Shown here in pieces: positions 1-5,012 of a stretch of 5,012 bases of DNA. Made by a program: the position numbers and the translations under genes. The notes under the pieces were generated by a model. The model was given only the letters and a program-made list of their open reading frames with translations, ran no database searches and was not told the DNA's origin. The stretch comes from Actinomycetes bacterium (GTDB lineage: Bacteria; Actinomycetota; CADDZG01; JAHWKV01): assembly GCA_029263035.1 (NCBI GenBank), contig JAJCYF010000166.1:1-5012 (forward strand), given 5' to 3'. Positions within the stretch are counted from its first letter, which is position 1; each line of letters opens with the position of its first letter.

Positions 1-35
1 GCGAAGGCGTTAAGGGATACCTTCCCGGCAAATGA
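1..35 (+). CDS. 3' end of an upstream gene (partial, unidentified)
   Basis: Reading in the frame of position 3 gives a short C-terminal tail, EGVKGYLPGK, ending at TGA 33-35. This stop overlaps the ATG of the ferredoxin gene (32-34) as ATGA, the usual arrangement of translationally coupled genes in one operon, and the same junction recurs at 2142-2145 in this window. The fragment is too short to identify. A competing frame (from position 1, stop at 55-57) is also open but would use less typical codons (TTA, AGG) and a longer overlap. If real, this gene is cotranscribed with the bc complex, so the operon begins outside the window. Confidence 0.4.
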   Translation, partial: EGVKGYLPGK

Positions 36-445
36 CATTCCCGCAGGATCCGTTTAGCGAGAAGAACGACATTGAGAAGCCGCGCCTGCGCACCGATTAC
101 ATGATGCAGGACGTCGAGGCCACCTGGCTCAAGTCCGTTCGCAAGCCGCCCCGGTACATCGGCCTGATCCCCGAACTGTGTATTCTCTGCGAGGGCTGCG
201 TCGACATCTGCCCCTGGTACTGCATCTTCATGCTCACTCCGAACATCGTTTCGGAGGCCGGCTCGGAAGAGATAGCCCGGGACATGAAGTCCAATGACAT
301 TTTGTTCGTGATTGACGACGATGCGTGCACCCGGTGCCTGCTATGCGTCGAGAGGTGTCCCACGGGGGCGCTCACCATCGGCAGGTTGGAGGCCAAGAAG
401 GCTCCGGCCAGGGCGATGGGCAAGGTTTCCGGCGCAGCTTCGTAA
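32..445 (+). CDS. 2x[4Fe-4S] ferredoxin-like protein (NuoI/dicluster type)
   Basis: This 137-residue protein is a soluble electron carrier or electron-entry subunit. Two complete cluster motifs are visible. The first has C50, C53, C56 and C60 followed by Pro. The second has C99, C102, C105 and C109 followed by Pro. Together they give the CxxCxxCxxxCP...CxxCxxCxxxCP pattern of bacterial-type dicluster ferredoxins. An extra Cys, C64, follows the first motif. About 35 residues separate the motifs, more than in small ferredoxins and closer to NuoI-like proteins. There is no signal peptide or membrane helix, so it should act in the cytoplasm. ATG 32 is the first start after an in-frame TAA at 11-13. 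No good Shine-Dalgarno is present, which fits coupling to the upstream gene through the ATGA overlap. The gene lies 25 bp before cytochrome b, suggesting it serves the bc complex, perhaps by passing electrons to quinone. That role is inference; the cluster-binding fold is clear. Confidence 0.9.
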   Translation: MTFPQDPFSEKNDIEKPRLRTDYMMQDVEATWLKSVRKPPRYIGLIPELCILCEGCVDICPWYCIFMLTPNIVSEAGSEEIARDMKSNDILFVIDDDACTRCLLCVERCPTGALTIGRLEAKKAPARAMGKVSGAAS

Positions 446-458
446 GTTTCTAAGACAC

Positions 459-466
459 AAGGAGAG
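459..466 (+). promoter_or_regulatory. Shine-Dalgarno that fixes a TTG start for cytochrome b
   Basis: AAGGAGAG lies just after the ferredoxin stop, with GGAG at 461-464 followed by six bases and then TTG at 471. This is the strongest ribosome-binding site near the 5' end of the cytochrome b frame, and no ATG or GTG lies at a comparable distance. It therefore selects TTG 471 as the start over the open in-frame extension that would overlap the ferredoxin gene. Confidence 0.75.
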
Positions 467-470
467 CGGG

Positions 471-1262
471 TTGGCGGCAAATCTGAAAGAAAAGCTTGGT
501 GGTCTGCGCCACCCGGGCGCCCTGGTAAAGGGGGCCTGGGACGGCTTGAGGGGCGGCCAGGTTTGGCGTTCCATGTTCAGGCCGGGTTCGGTCCTGACGA
601 AGGGCTACCAGGACTCCCCACGTAACCGTGCCTACGTGATCATGAACTCGGTGCTGTACCACCTGCACCCGGTGAAGGTGAAGCGGCACGGCATCAAACT
701 TTCCTACACGCTATGCCTGGGTGGTCTCTCCTTCTTCCTGTTCATCTTCCTCACGATCACCGGGATCTTCCTGATGTTCTTCTACCGGCCCTCGACCGAG
801 GTCGTCTACAGCGACATGGTCGGGCTTGCCACCTCGGTGGCGTTCGGGCAGCTGGTGCGAAATATGCACCGCTGGAGCGCCCACCTGATGGTGGTCACGG
901 TCTTCCTCCACATGTCCCGGGTCTTCTACACCGGCTCATACAAGCCGCCGCGGGAGTTCAACTGGATCGTCGGAGTCGTTCTGCTGCTCCTGACGCTGCT
1001 TTTGGCCTTCACCGGCTATCTGCTTCCCTGGGACCAGCTTGCTATCTGGGCGGTCACCGTGGGAACCCAGATGGGTTACGAATCCCCGCTGGTCGGTAAA
1101 GAGGTCTCATTCATCCTTCTCGGAGGCGTACAGATCGGTGCCGGCACGCTGATTCGCTGGTACACCCTTCACGTCCTCGCACTTCCGTTTGTCATCACCC
1201 TGTTCATGGCCGTGCACTTCTGGCGAGTCCGCAAGGACGGCGGCATTTCGGGACCACTATGA
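471..1262 (+). CDS. qcrB: Cytochrome b N-terminal (b6-like) subunit of menaquinol:cytochrome c reductase
   Basis: This 263-residue membrane subunit carries the b hemes and the cytoplasmic-side quinone site. Four helices are visible, near residues 78-105, 128-152, 163-186 and 228-252. Heme-b ligands are H133 and H147 in helix B and H234 and H249 in helix D. The helix-D spacing of 14 intervening residues is the b6/QcrB type, not the mitochondrial type. The family signatures MHRW, KPPREFNW, GYLLPWD (PWD at 186-188) and the C-terminal GISGPL are present. C82, in CLGG, sits where Cys35 of cytochrome b6 and the equivalent Cys of Bacillus QcrB bind the extra heme c_i covalently, so a c_i heme is predicted. 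About 70 basic-rich residues precede helix A, longer than in plant b6 (about 215 residues in all). The start is TTG 471, chosen by its Shine-Dalgarno. The C-terminal half of cytochrome b is encoded separately, 34 bp downstream. Confidence 0.95.
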   Translation: MAANLKEKLGGLRHPGALVKGAWDGLRGGQVWRSMFRPGSVLTKGYQDSPRNRAYVIMNSVLYHLHPVKVKRHGIKLSYTLCLGGLSFFLFIFLTITGIFLMFFYRPSTEVVYSDMVGLATSVAFGQLVRNMHRWSAHLMVVTVFLHMSRVFYTGSYKPPREFNWIVGVVLLLLTLLLAFTGYLLPWDQLAIWAVTVGTQMGYESPLVGKEVSFILLGGVQIGAGTLIRWYTLHVLALPFVITLFMAVHFWRVRKDGGISGPL

Positions 1263-1296
1263 TCGGCACCACTCCACGACGGACTAGGACGAACTG

Positions 1297-2145
1297 ATGC
1301 CCACTCCTGACGAAATATTCGACCAGACCCTGGCGGAAGAAAACGCCAAAGGCTCATCCCCGGCGGTTGCCGAGGCACGGGCCAAGGCTGCACGGCACCG
1401 CGCCAAGAAGGCTGCGGCGGCCGGTTCCGCTCCCCCTGCGGCTCCGAAGGCACCCGCGGCGGAGAAACCCGCAGCCGCGGAGAAGCCTGCGGCAGAGGAA
1501 AAGCCCGCTGCCGCTGCTGCATCGGCCCCCGAGCCGGCGGCGGTTGCGGCTGCTGCGTCTGCCCCTGCGGCTGCTGCCCCTGCGGCTCCGGCCGCCGGTG
1601 GACGAAGGGCTGCATCGAGGGCCGGCGTAGGCGCCGGAGACGCGGCTCCCGAGCGGATGCAGCGCCTGCTGGCGGTCGTAAAGCCAGAATCCATCCAGCG
1701 GGTGGAGAAGGAGCCCATCGACCGGGTCAACACCTGGCCCCACCTGATGGCTGCCGAGTTCCTGGCGGTCCTGGCGGTCACGGCTCTGCTGGTAATCGTT
1801 TCGGTCTTCGTCAACGCCGAGCTGCGTGAGCTGGCCAACATCAACGTGACCCCGAACCCCTCCAAGGCGCCGTGGTACTTCCTCGGACTTCAGGAGCTGC
1901 TTCGGTACTTCCACCCCCAGGTTGCAGGCGTCTCGATTCCGCAGTGGCTCATCCTGGGCCTGATGGCAACGCCGTACATCGACCGGAACCCGTCCAACAA
2001 GCCAGGGGACCGGAAACTGGCCATCTCGATGTGGACCATCTTCATGCTCATGTTCGCAATTCTCGGCATGCTAGGGTCGATCATGAGAGGCCCTGGATTC
2101 AACTTTGTCTACCCATGGGACGCGGGGATATTTTTCGAGCTATGA
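1297..2145 (+). CDS. Cytochrome b C-terminal (subunit IV-like) subunit with long Ala/Pro-rich N-terminal tail
   Basis: This 282-residue protein supplies the second half of cytochrome b and forms the quinol-oxidation (Qo) pocket with the b6-like subunit. The recognisable family region is residues about 140-282. It has a membrane helix near 151-173, then the Qo-site stretch NPSKAPWYFLGLQELL (187-202), a hydrophobic segment near 209-226, and a last helix near 242-262. The W193-Y194 pair aligns with PEWY, but the Glu is replaced (APWY). No heme-ligand histidine pairs occur, as expected for subunit IV. Residues 1-120 are unusual: a polar helical start (with SSPAVAEARAKAARHRAKK), then an Ala/Pro/Glu/Lys low-complexity linker at about 38-115. 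This tail should lie in the cytoplasm. The ATG follows a modest AGGA at 1286-1289. The stop overlaps the Rieske start as ATGA. Confidence 0.92.
   Translation: MPTPDEIFDQTLAEENAKGSSPAVAEARAKAARHRAKKAAAAGSAPPAAPKAPAAEKPAAAEKPAAEEKPAAAAASAPEPAAVAAAASAPAAAAPAAPAAGGRRAASRAGVGAGDAAPERMQRLLAVVKPESIQRVEKEPIDRVNTWPHLMAAEFLAVLAVTALLVIVSVFVNAELRELANINVTPNPSKAPWYFLGLQELLRYFHPQVAGVSIPQWLILGLMATPYIDRNPSNKPGDRKLAISMWTIFMLMFAILGMLGSIMRGPGFNFVYPWDAGIFFEL
1453..1512 (+). repeat. Short degenerate tandem repeat encoding (P)AAxEK units
   Basis: Residues 53-72 of the subunit-IV-like protein are built from three imperfect copies of a five- to six-residue unit: PAAEK, PAAAEK and PAAEEK, followed by a further PAA. 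At DNA level the copies share GCxGCxGAGAA-type cores but differ at third positions, so they are diverged and not recent slippage copies. They lie inside the wider Ala/Pro-rich linker coded mainly by GCN and CCN codons. Confidence 0.7.
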
Positions 2146-2843
2146 CACCTATACAGTTCGCCCTCATCATTGCCCTGGCCTCACTGCTGGCCTGGATTCC
2201 GTTTGCACTCATCGGTGCCCGCAGCCGCAAGGCGGGCACGGTCACCAGCGGCCAGCTGGAGGTCATGCCGGTTTCCGACATCACCGATGTCGGACGCCGC
2301 AAGTTCCTCCTTCGGGGCGTTGGGTTTGCTTCCCTCGCTTTCCTGGGGCAGTTCGCCCTGGCCTCGATCGACTTTTTGTACCCCCGCCTGCGGGGCGGAT
2401 TCGGCTCCAAGATCTCGGTGGGCAACGCCGACGACCTTCGTGCCGAGCTCGGCAACCGGGAGCCCAAGTTCATTCCGGACGGCCGTTTCTACCTGACCCT
2501 GTACGAAGGCGATCCGGCCGAGGCAGCCGACATCCCCGCCTACAAGGCGGCCAACGTCGATGTCTCCGGGTTCATGGCTCTGTACCGCAAGTGCGTGCAC
2601 CTGGGCTGCAGCGTTCCCTACTGCCCTCCCTCCAAGTGGTTCGAGTGCCCGTGCCACGGCTCGAAGTACTCGATCCACGGGGAGTACCGGGAGGGCCCGG
2701 CGCCCCGCAGCCTCGACCAGTTCAGGGCTGAGGTCGTGGACGGCGAGCTGATCGTGGACACCGCTACCATCATCGCAGGCGCCCCCCGGGGCACCAGCAC
2801 CACGCAGCCGCAGCCCGAAGGGTCCAACTGCGTTTCCGTCTAA
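2142..2843 (+). CDS. qcrA: Rieske [2Fe-2S] subunit of the cytochrome bc complex
   Basis: This 233-residue membrane-anchored protein takes one electron from menaquinol at the Qo site and passes it to cytochrome c. The cluster-binding boxes are intact. CVHLGC gives ligands C151 and H153 with disulfide Cys C156. CPCHGS gives ligands C169 and H172 with disulfide Cys C171. C161 and C230 are additional cysteines. The N-terminus has two hydrophobic segments, about 3-24 and 60-79. They are separated by a basic loop that ends in GRRKFLLRG (R52-R53), a Tat-type twin-arginine motif just before the second helix. This implies Sec-type insertion of helix 1 and Tat export of the folded Rieske domain, as established for some actinobacterial Rieske proteins with extra helices. 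The start at 2142 is set by the ATGA overlap with the preceding stop, and a longer in-frame extension is not supported. The tail after about residue 212 is polar and disordered-looking. Confidence 0.95.
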   Translation: MTPIQFALIIALASLLAWIPFALIGARSRKAGTVTSGQLEVMPVSDITDVGRRKFLLRGVGFASLAFLGQFALASIDFLYPRLRGGFGSKISVGNADDLRAELGNREPKFIPDGRFYLTLYEGDPAEAADIPAYKAANVDVSGFMALYRKCVHLGCSVPYCPPSKWFECPCHGSKYSIHGEYREGPAPRSLDQFRAEVVDGELIVDTATIIAGAPRGTSTTQPQPEGSNCVSV

Positions 2844-2872
2844 AACTTTGACCACCCGAAGAGCAAGTTAGC

Positions 2873-2877
2873 AGGAG
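2873..2877 (+). promoter_or_regulatory. Shine-Dalgarno of the cytochrome c gene, close spacing
   Basis: AGGAG lies only three bases before ATG 2881, tighter than the usual five to nine. No better start lies just downstream, and the protein begins directly with a hydrophobic helix from this ATG. The start is therefore kept despite the short spacer, which could lower initiation efficiency. Confidence 0.55.
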
Positions 2878-2880
2878 ATC

Positions 2881-3801
2881 ATGGGTCAGCTACTAATCGC
2901 AGTTCTAGTTGGAGGCATTGCCGCCGGCGCAGCCCTGGTTGTACTCAGGACGCGCTCCGGATCCGGCAACAAGTCGAAAGTGCCCCCGGCCCTCAGGCCG
3001 GCAGACATCGACGCAGTGCTGGAGTCCTCACGCCTGACGAAGATCCACGGCTGGGGGCTGGCTCTCACCCTGTTCTTCGCCTTCTTCATGCCGGCGTACT
3101 GGGTGCAGGAGCCTCAGAACCGCCTGGACAATGAGAAGGAATTTGCCGAGGAGTCGCTGGAGCGGGGCGAGAAGTACTACGCCCTGGCCACCGACCAGCA
3201 GACCGGTGAAGCGAACCCGGACGGCAAGGAGTGCGCCCGGTGCCACGGAGTAGATGCCGAGGGCGGCACCAACGAGTTCCTCAACCCGAACACGGGCGTT
3301 CGCTCGATCGTCCAGGTGCCCGAGCTCAAAACCGTATTCGCCCGCTACGAGGAGCCTCCTCCCGGTTTCGAAGATGCCCGCACCTACATCCGTGAGGTCA
3401 TCGAGCGCGGCCGGCCCGGCACCGACATGCCCACCTGGGGCGCCGAATACGGCGGCCCGCTGACCGAACAGGAGCTTGACGACATCGTCAACTGGCTCGA
3501 AGACATCAACGTCGCGCCGCAGGTAGACACGGATGCCACCGGTGACCAGATCTTCAACCAGTTCTGCTCCACCTGCCACGGCATCGGGGGTGCCGGGGGT
3601 TCCGGACCTGCGATGCAGGGCGGCGGCACGGTTGCCGAATTCCCGAACGTGGAGGACCACGCAAACTTCGTGCGGGAAGGTTCGCAGGCCGGTCAGCCCT
3701 ACGGTACATCCGGCACCGGAACAGGCGCCATGCCCCCCTGGGGCGGAGTGTTGACCGATGAGCAGATTCAGCTGGTGGTTGAATATGAGAGGAGCCTGTA
3801 G
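2881..3801 (+). CDS. Membrane-anchored diheme cytochrome c (QcrC-like)
   Basis: This 306-residue protein is the electron acceptor of the Rieske subunit and probably the donor to a terminal oxidase. Two covalent heme-c sites are visible: C118-A-R-C121-H122 and C229-S-T-C232-H233. Likely distal ligands are M183 (TDMPTWG) and M284 (GAMPPWG), each followed by the P-x-W pattern of class I cytochrome c domains. Two membrane helices lie at about 3-22 and 57-75. The loop between them is basic (R23, R25, K31, K33, R39, R51, K54), so it is probably cytoplasmic and both heme domains face outside. Mycobacterial QcrC also has two hemes but is anchored by a C-terminal helix, so the anchor arrangement here differs. 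The domains are joined by an acidic stretch near 195-222. The gene starts 37 bp after the Rieske stop and ends directly before the next ATG. Two permanently anchored hemes suit an organism lacking a soluble periplasmic carrier and perhaps a bc-oxidase supercomplex (inference). Confidence 0.92.
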   Translation: MGQLLIAVLVGGIAAGAALVVLRTRSGSGNKSKVPPALRPADIDAVLESSRLTKIHGWGLALTLFFAFFMPAYWVQEPQNRLDNEKEFAEESLERGEKYYALATDQQTGEANPDGKECARCHGVDAEGGTNEFLNPNTGVRSIVQVPELKTVFARYEEPPPGFEDARTYIREVIERGRPGTDMPTWGAEYGGPLTEQELDDIVNWLEDINVAPQVDTDATGDQIFNQFCSTCHGIGGAGGSGPAMQGGGTVAEFPNVEDHANFVREGSQAGQPYGTSGTGTGAMPPWGGVLTDEQIQLVVEYERSL

Positions 3802-4866
3802 ATGCTTCTCGGACTGGGAGCTAGCTTGAACACCTCCGACATAGCGCTGCTCGCTACCGAGGCCGCGACCTCCGGAGGCGAAGGGACCTTCGTCAAGGGC
3901 ATAGCCATCACAATCGCCTTCATCGTGGTCTTTGTGGGAAGCGTCTGGCTGCTCACCTCGATGATCCTGGGCGCCAAGCTCGGCTACTTCGTGACCGGAG
4001 CATGCCTGTTTGCCGTCATGACACTTTTGTCACTGATCTGGTTTGTCACCGCCCTGGGGCCCAGAGGCGAAGCCGGTTTCTGGGGGGACCTGGGCACCGA
4101 CACCGCCTGGCACCCGGTTGCGGTAGGTCCTGAGGGTACCGAGGTCGAGTCCCGCTGGGGCTCGTGGGACATCAGCGACTATCCGGATGGCGAAGGCTGG
4201 GTCGACCCCGATGCGGACACACCACTGGCCGACCTCAGTGAGGGCTCCCTTACATCGGAGCTGCAGAATGCCAACCCGGTGATGGAAGCCCTGGTGATGG
4301 ATGCGGTCAGCCCGATCCCCGGAATCGTCGACAGTGTCGAGGACCAGGTGACCGGTGAGATTTCGCTCGACCCCCAAAGCTTCACGATCACCGACTACAA
4401 GATGAAAGAGGTCGAGGTAGCCGGCAAGGACTCGGTGATCTCCGTCGGCCGCGCGGTGCCAACCCAGCAGATGATGTCCGGCGACCTGGGCGGAAAAGCG
4501 GAGGGAACCGTAAGCGAGTTCCTGGTTGAGGAGGGAACGCCGGTCACCCCGGGGACCCCCATGATGGAGGTCGAAGCCGACGGCGAGACCATCACGCTGA
4601 ACGCCGACCAGGCCGGAACTCTCATCGACTACGGGTTCGAGGCGGACGACGCCATCAAGCCCGGCGTCCCGTTCGCGACCCTGGACATGACCGGCCAGCC
4701 GGGGGCTCCTCCCGAAGCAGTCGTAACTGCGGTGCGGGTCAGGGGTTCCGTACGGGTGCCGGCATTCATCTACCTGGTCATCAGCTTCATCCTGCTGATC
4801 GTGCACCTGATCGGCGTATCCAAGATCGAAAAGGAAGCCCGGCTGACCCAGCCGCAGCTGGCCTAG
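3802..4866 (+). CDS. Unrecognised membrane protein with extracytoplasmic biotinyl/lipoyl-like barrel domain
   Basis: I do not recognise this 354-residue protein as a named family. Two helices lie near residues 33-55 and 60-83, then an acidic region of about 235 residues, then a third helix near 319-339 and a basic tail (K340, K343, R347). The positive-inside rule puts the tail in the cytoplasm and the large domain outside, beside the Rieske and cytochrome c domains. Residues 232-295 read like a biotinyl/lipoyl barrel-sandwich fold: GTVSEFLVEEGTPVTPGTPMM, then EVEADGE where lipoyl domains have E-x-D-K, then a second half with AGTLIDYG and IKPGVPFATLD. The attachment lysine position is Gly261, so modification is unlikely and the fold is probably structural. 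Its single cysteine (C68) is in helix 2. ATG 3802 directly follows the cytochrome c stop, with GGAG at 3791-3794. An accessory or assembly subunit of the bc complex is inferred from position only. Confidence 0.85.
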   Translation: MLLGLGASLNTSDIALLATEAATSGGEGTFVKGIAITIAFIVVFVGSVWLLTSMILGAKLGYFVTGACLFAVMTLLSLIWFVTALGPRGEAGFWGDLGTDTAWHPVAVGPEGTEVESRWGSWDISDYPDGEGWVDPDADTPLADLSEGSLTSELQNANPVMEALVMDAVSPIPGIVDSVEDQVTGEISLDPQSFTITDYKMKEVEVAGKDSVISVGRAVPTQQMMSGDLGGKAEGTVSEFLVEEGTPVTPGTPMMEVEADGETITLNADQAGTLIDYGFEADDAIKPGVPFATLDMTGQPGAPPEAVVTAVRVRGSVRVPAFIYLVISFILLIVHLIGVSKIEKEARLTQPQLA

Positions 4867-4879
4867 GCACACAGATCCC

Positions 4880-4912
4880 AAAAAGGCCCGACCTTAAAGG
4901 TCGGGCCTTTTT
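4880..4912. terminator. Bidirectional intrinsic terminator between convergent genes
   Basis: A perfect 16-base inverted repeat has arms at 4880-4895 and 4897-4912. The physical hairpin is likely a GC-rich stem (GGCCCGACC pairing with GGTCGGGCC) with a TTAAA loop. The stem is flanked by an A5 tract on the left and a T5 tract on the right, so it can end transcription in both directions. It lies 14 bp after the last + strand gene and 16 bp from the stop of the minus-strand gene, so it serves both. Confidence 0.93.
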
Positions 4913-4927
4913 GTATGTGCCCGGGGT

Positions 4928-5012
4928 TCAAGCAATCTCCGCGACGATGTCGGGCAGCTCATCGGGATTCATCCCCGCCTGGAACGCCGCCACCCCGTCC
5001 ACCTCCACCACC
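4928..5012 (-). CDS. 3' end of a convergent minus-strand gene (partial, unidentified)
   Basis: On the minus strand a frame open to the window edge ends at TGA (4930-4928). Its last residues read VVEVDGVAAFQAGMNPDELP followed by DIVAEIA. Third codon positions are mostly G or C (GCG, GTG, GAG, CTG, GAC), matching the coding style of the other genes, and a bidirectional terminator lies just past the stop. Twenty-seven residues are too few to name the protein. It is not part of the bc operon. Confidence 0.65.
   Translation of the reverse strand, partial: VVEVDGVAAFQAGMNPDELPDIVAEIA

Noticed and set aside
32..445. Calling the ferredoxin nuoI of complex I.
   Set aside because: The cysteine pattern is compatible, but no nuo genes are visible and the neighbours are all bc complex subunits.
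312..470. In-frame upstream extension of cytochrome b from ATG 312.
   Set aside because: It would overlap the ferredoxin gene by 134 bases, its translation is Arg/Pro-rich out-of-frame sequence, and it has no family similarity. TTG 471 has a good Shine-Dalgarno.
1284..1914. Long minus-strand open frames (193 and 186 codons) opposite the Ala/Pro-rich linker.
   Set aside because: They arise because GCN/CCN-rich coding on the + strand rarely yields stops in reverse. Their translations are low-complexity Ala/Gly or Arg/Gly, and the + strand protein is a clear family member.
1872..2141. In-frame upstream extension of the Rieske protein from ATG 1872.
   Set aside because: This lies entirely inside the conserved Qo and C-terminal region of the subunit-IV gene. 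The ATGA overlap at 2142 gives a proper N-terminal helix.
2829..2840. C-terminal CVSV of the Rieske protein, resembling a CaaX prenylation box.
   Set aside because: Bacteria do not use this pathway in this way and the C-terminus is predicted outside the membrane. A free or disulfide-bonded extracytoplasmic cysteine is the simpler reading.
2844..2880. Weak AACTT/AAGTT inverted repeat between the Rieske and cytochrome c genes as a terminator or attenuator.
   Set aside because: Arms are only five AT-rich bases with no T tract, so it should not stop transcription.
4030..4881. A 283-codon minus-strand open frame opposite the last operon gene.
   Set aside because: It starts inside the terminator arm and is the reverse shadow of a + strand gene that has a ribosome-binding site, coupled position, membrane helices and a recognisable domain.
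1..5012. Search for CRISPR arrays, tRNA or rRNA genes, insertion sequences and phage or defence genes.
   Set aside because: No direct-repeat/spacer pattern, RNA gene fold, transposase or terminal inverted repeats were seen. The window is almost fully occupied by the bc operon.

Overview
This window holds most of one operon for a menaquinol:cytochrome c oxidoreductase (a cytochrome bc complex of the b6f/QcrABC type). The DNA is GC-rich with strongly GC-ending codons. The cytochrome c is membrane-anchored, and the Rieske protein has a Tat-type twin arginine. These traits suggest a high-GC Gram-positive bacterium, most likely a non-mycobacterial actinomycete lineage such as Acidimicrobiia, but the phylum is inferred from gene style and not proven here.

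Layout, all on the + strand unless noted: the last codons of an upstream gene (1-35, tentative); a 2x[4Fe-4S] ferredoxin-like protein (32-445); a cytochrome b6-like subunit carrying the heme-b ligands (471-1262, TTG start); a subunit-IV-like C-terminal cytochrome b half with a long Ala/Pro/Glu/Lys N-terminal tail (1297-2145); a Rieske iron-sulfur subunit (2142-2843); a membrane-anchored diheme cytochrome c (2881-3801); and an unrecognised three-helix membrane protein with an extracytoplasmic biotinyl/lipoyl-like barrel domain (3802-4866). A symmetrical hairpin terminator (4880-4912) closes the operon. Beyond it, the end of a convergent minus-strand gene runs to the window edge (4928-5012). Genes are 0-37 bp apart or overlap by ATGA, and no internal promoter or terminator was seen, so one transcript that begins upstream of the window is likely.

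How the parts work together: cytochrome b (two proteins) oxidises menaquinol at the Qo site. The Rieske protein takes one electron and passes it to the diheme cytochrome c, which probably hands it to a terminal oxidase. The other electron crosses the membrane through hemes bP and bN. A cysteine at the position that binds the extra heme c_i in b6f and Bacillus QcrB is conserved (C82 of the b6-like subunit). A soluble ferredoxin is encoded immediately before that subunit, so low-potential electrons might enter at the cytoplasmic quinone site.

Most of the window is a recognisable energy-conserving complex and not a new defence or mobile system. The less ordinary parts are the ferredoxin/heme c_i pairing, the barrel-domain membrane protein at the end of the operon, the cytoplasmic linker on the subunit-IV half, and a Qo motif lacking the usual glutamate.
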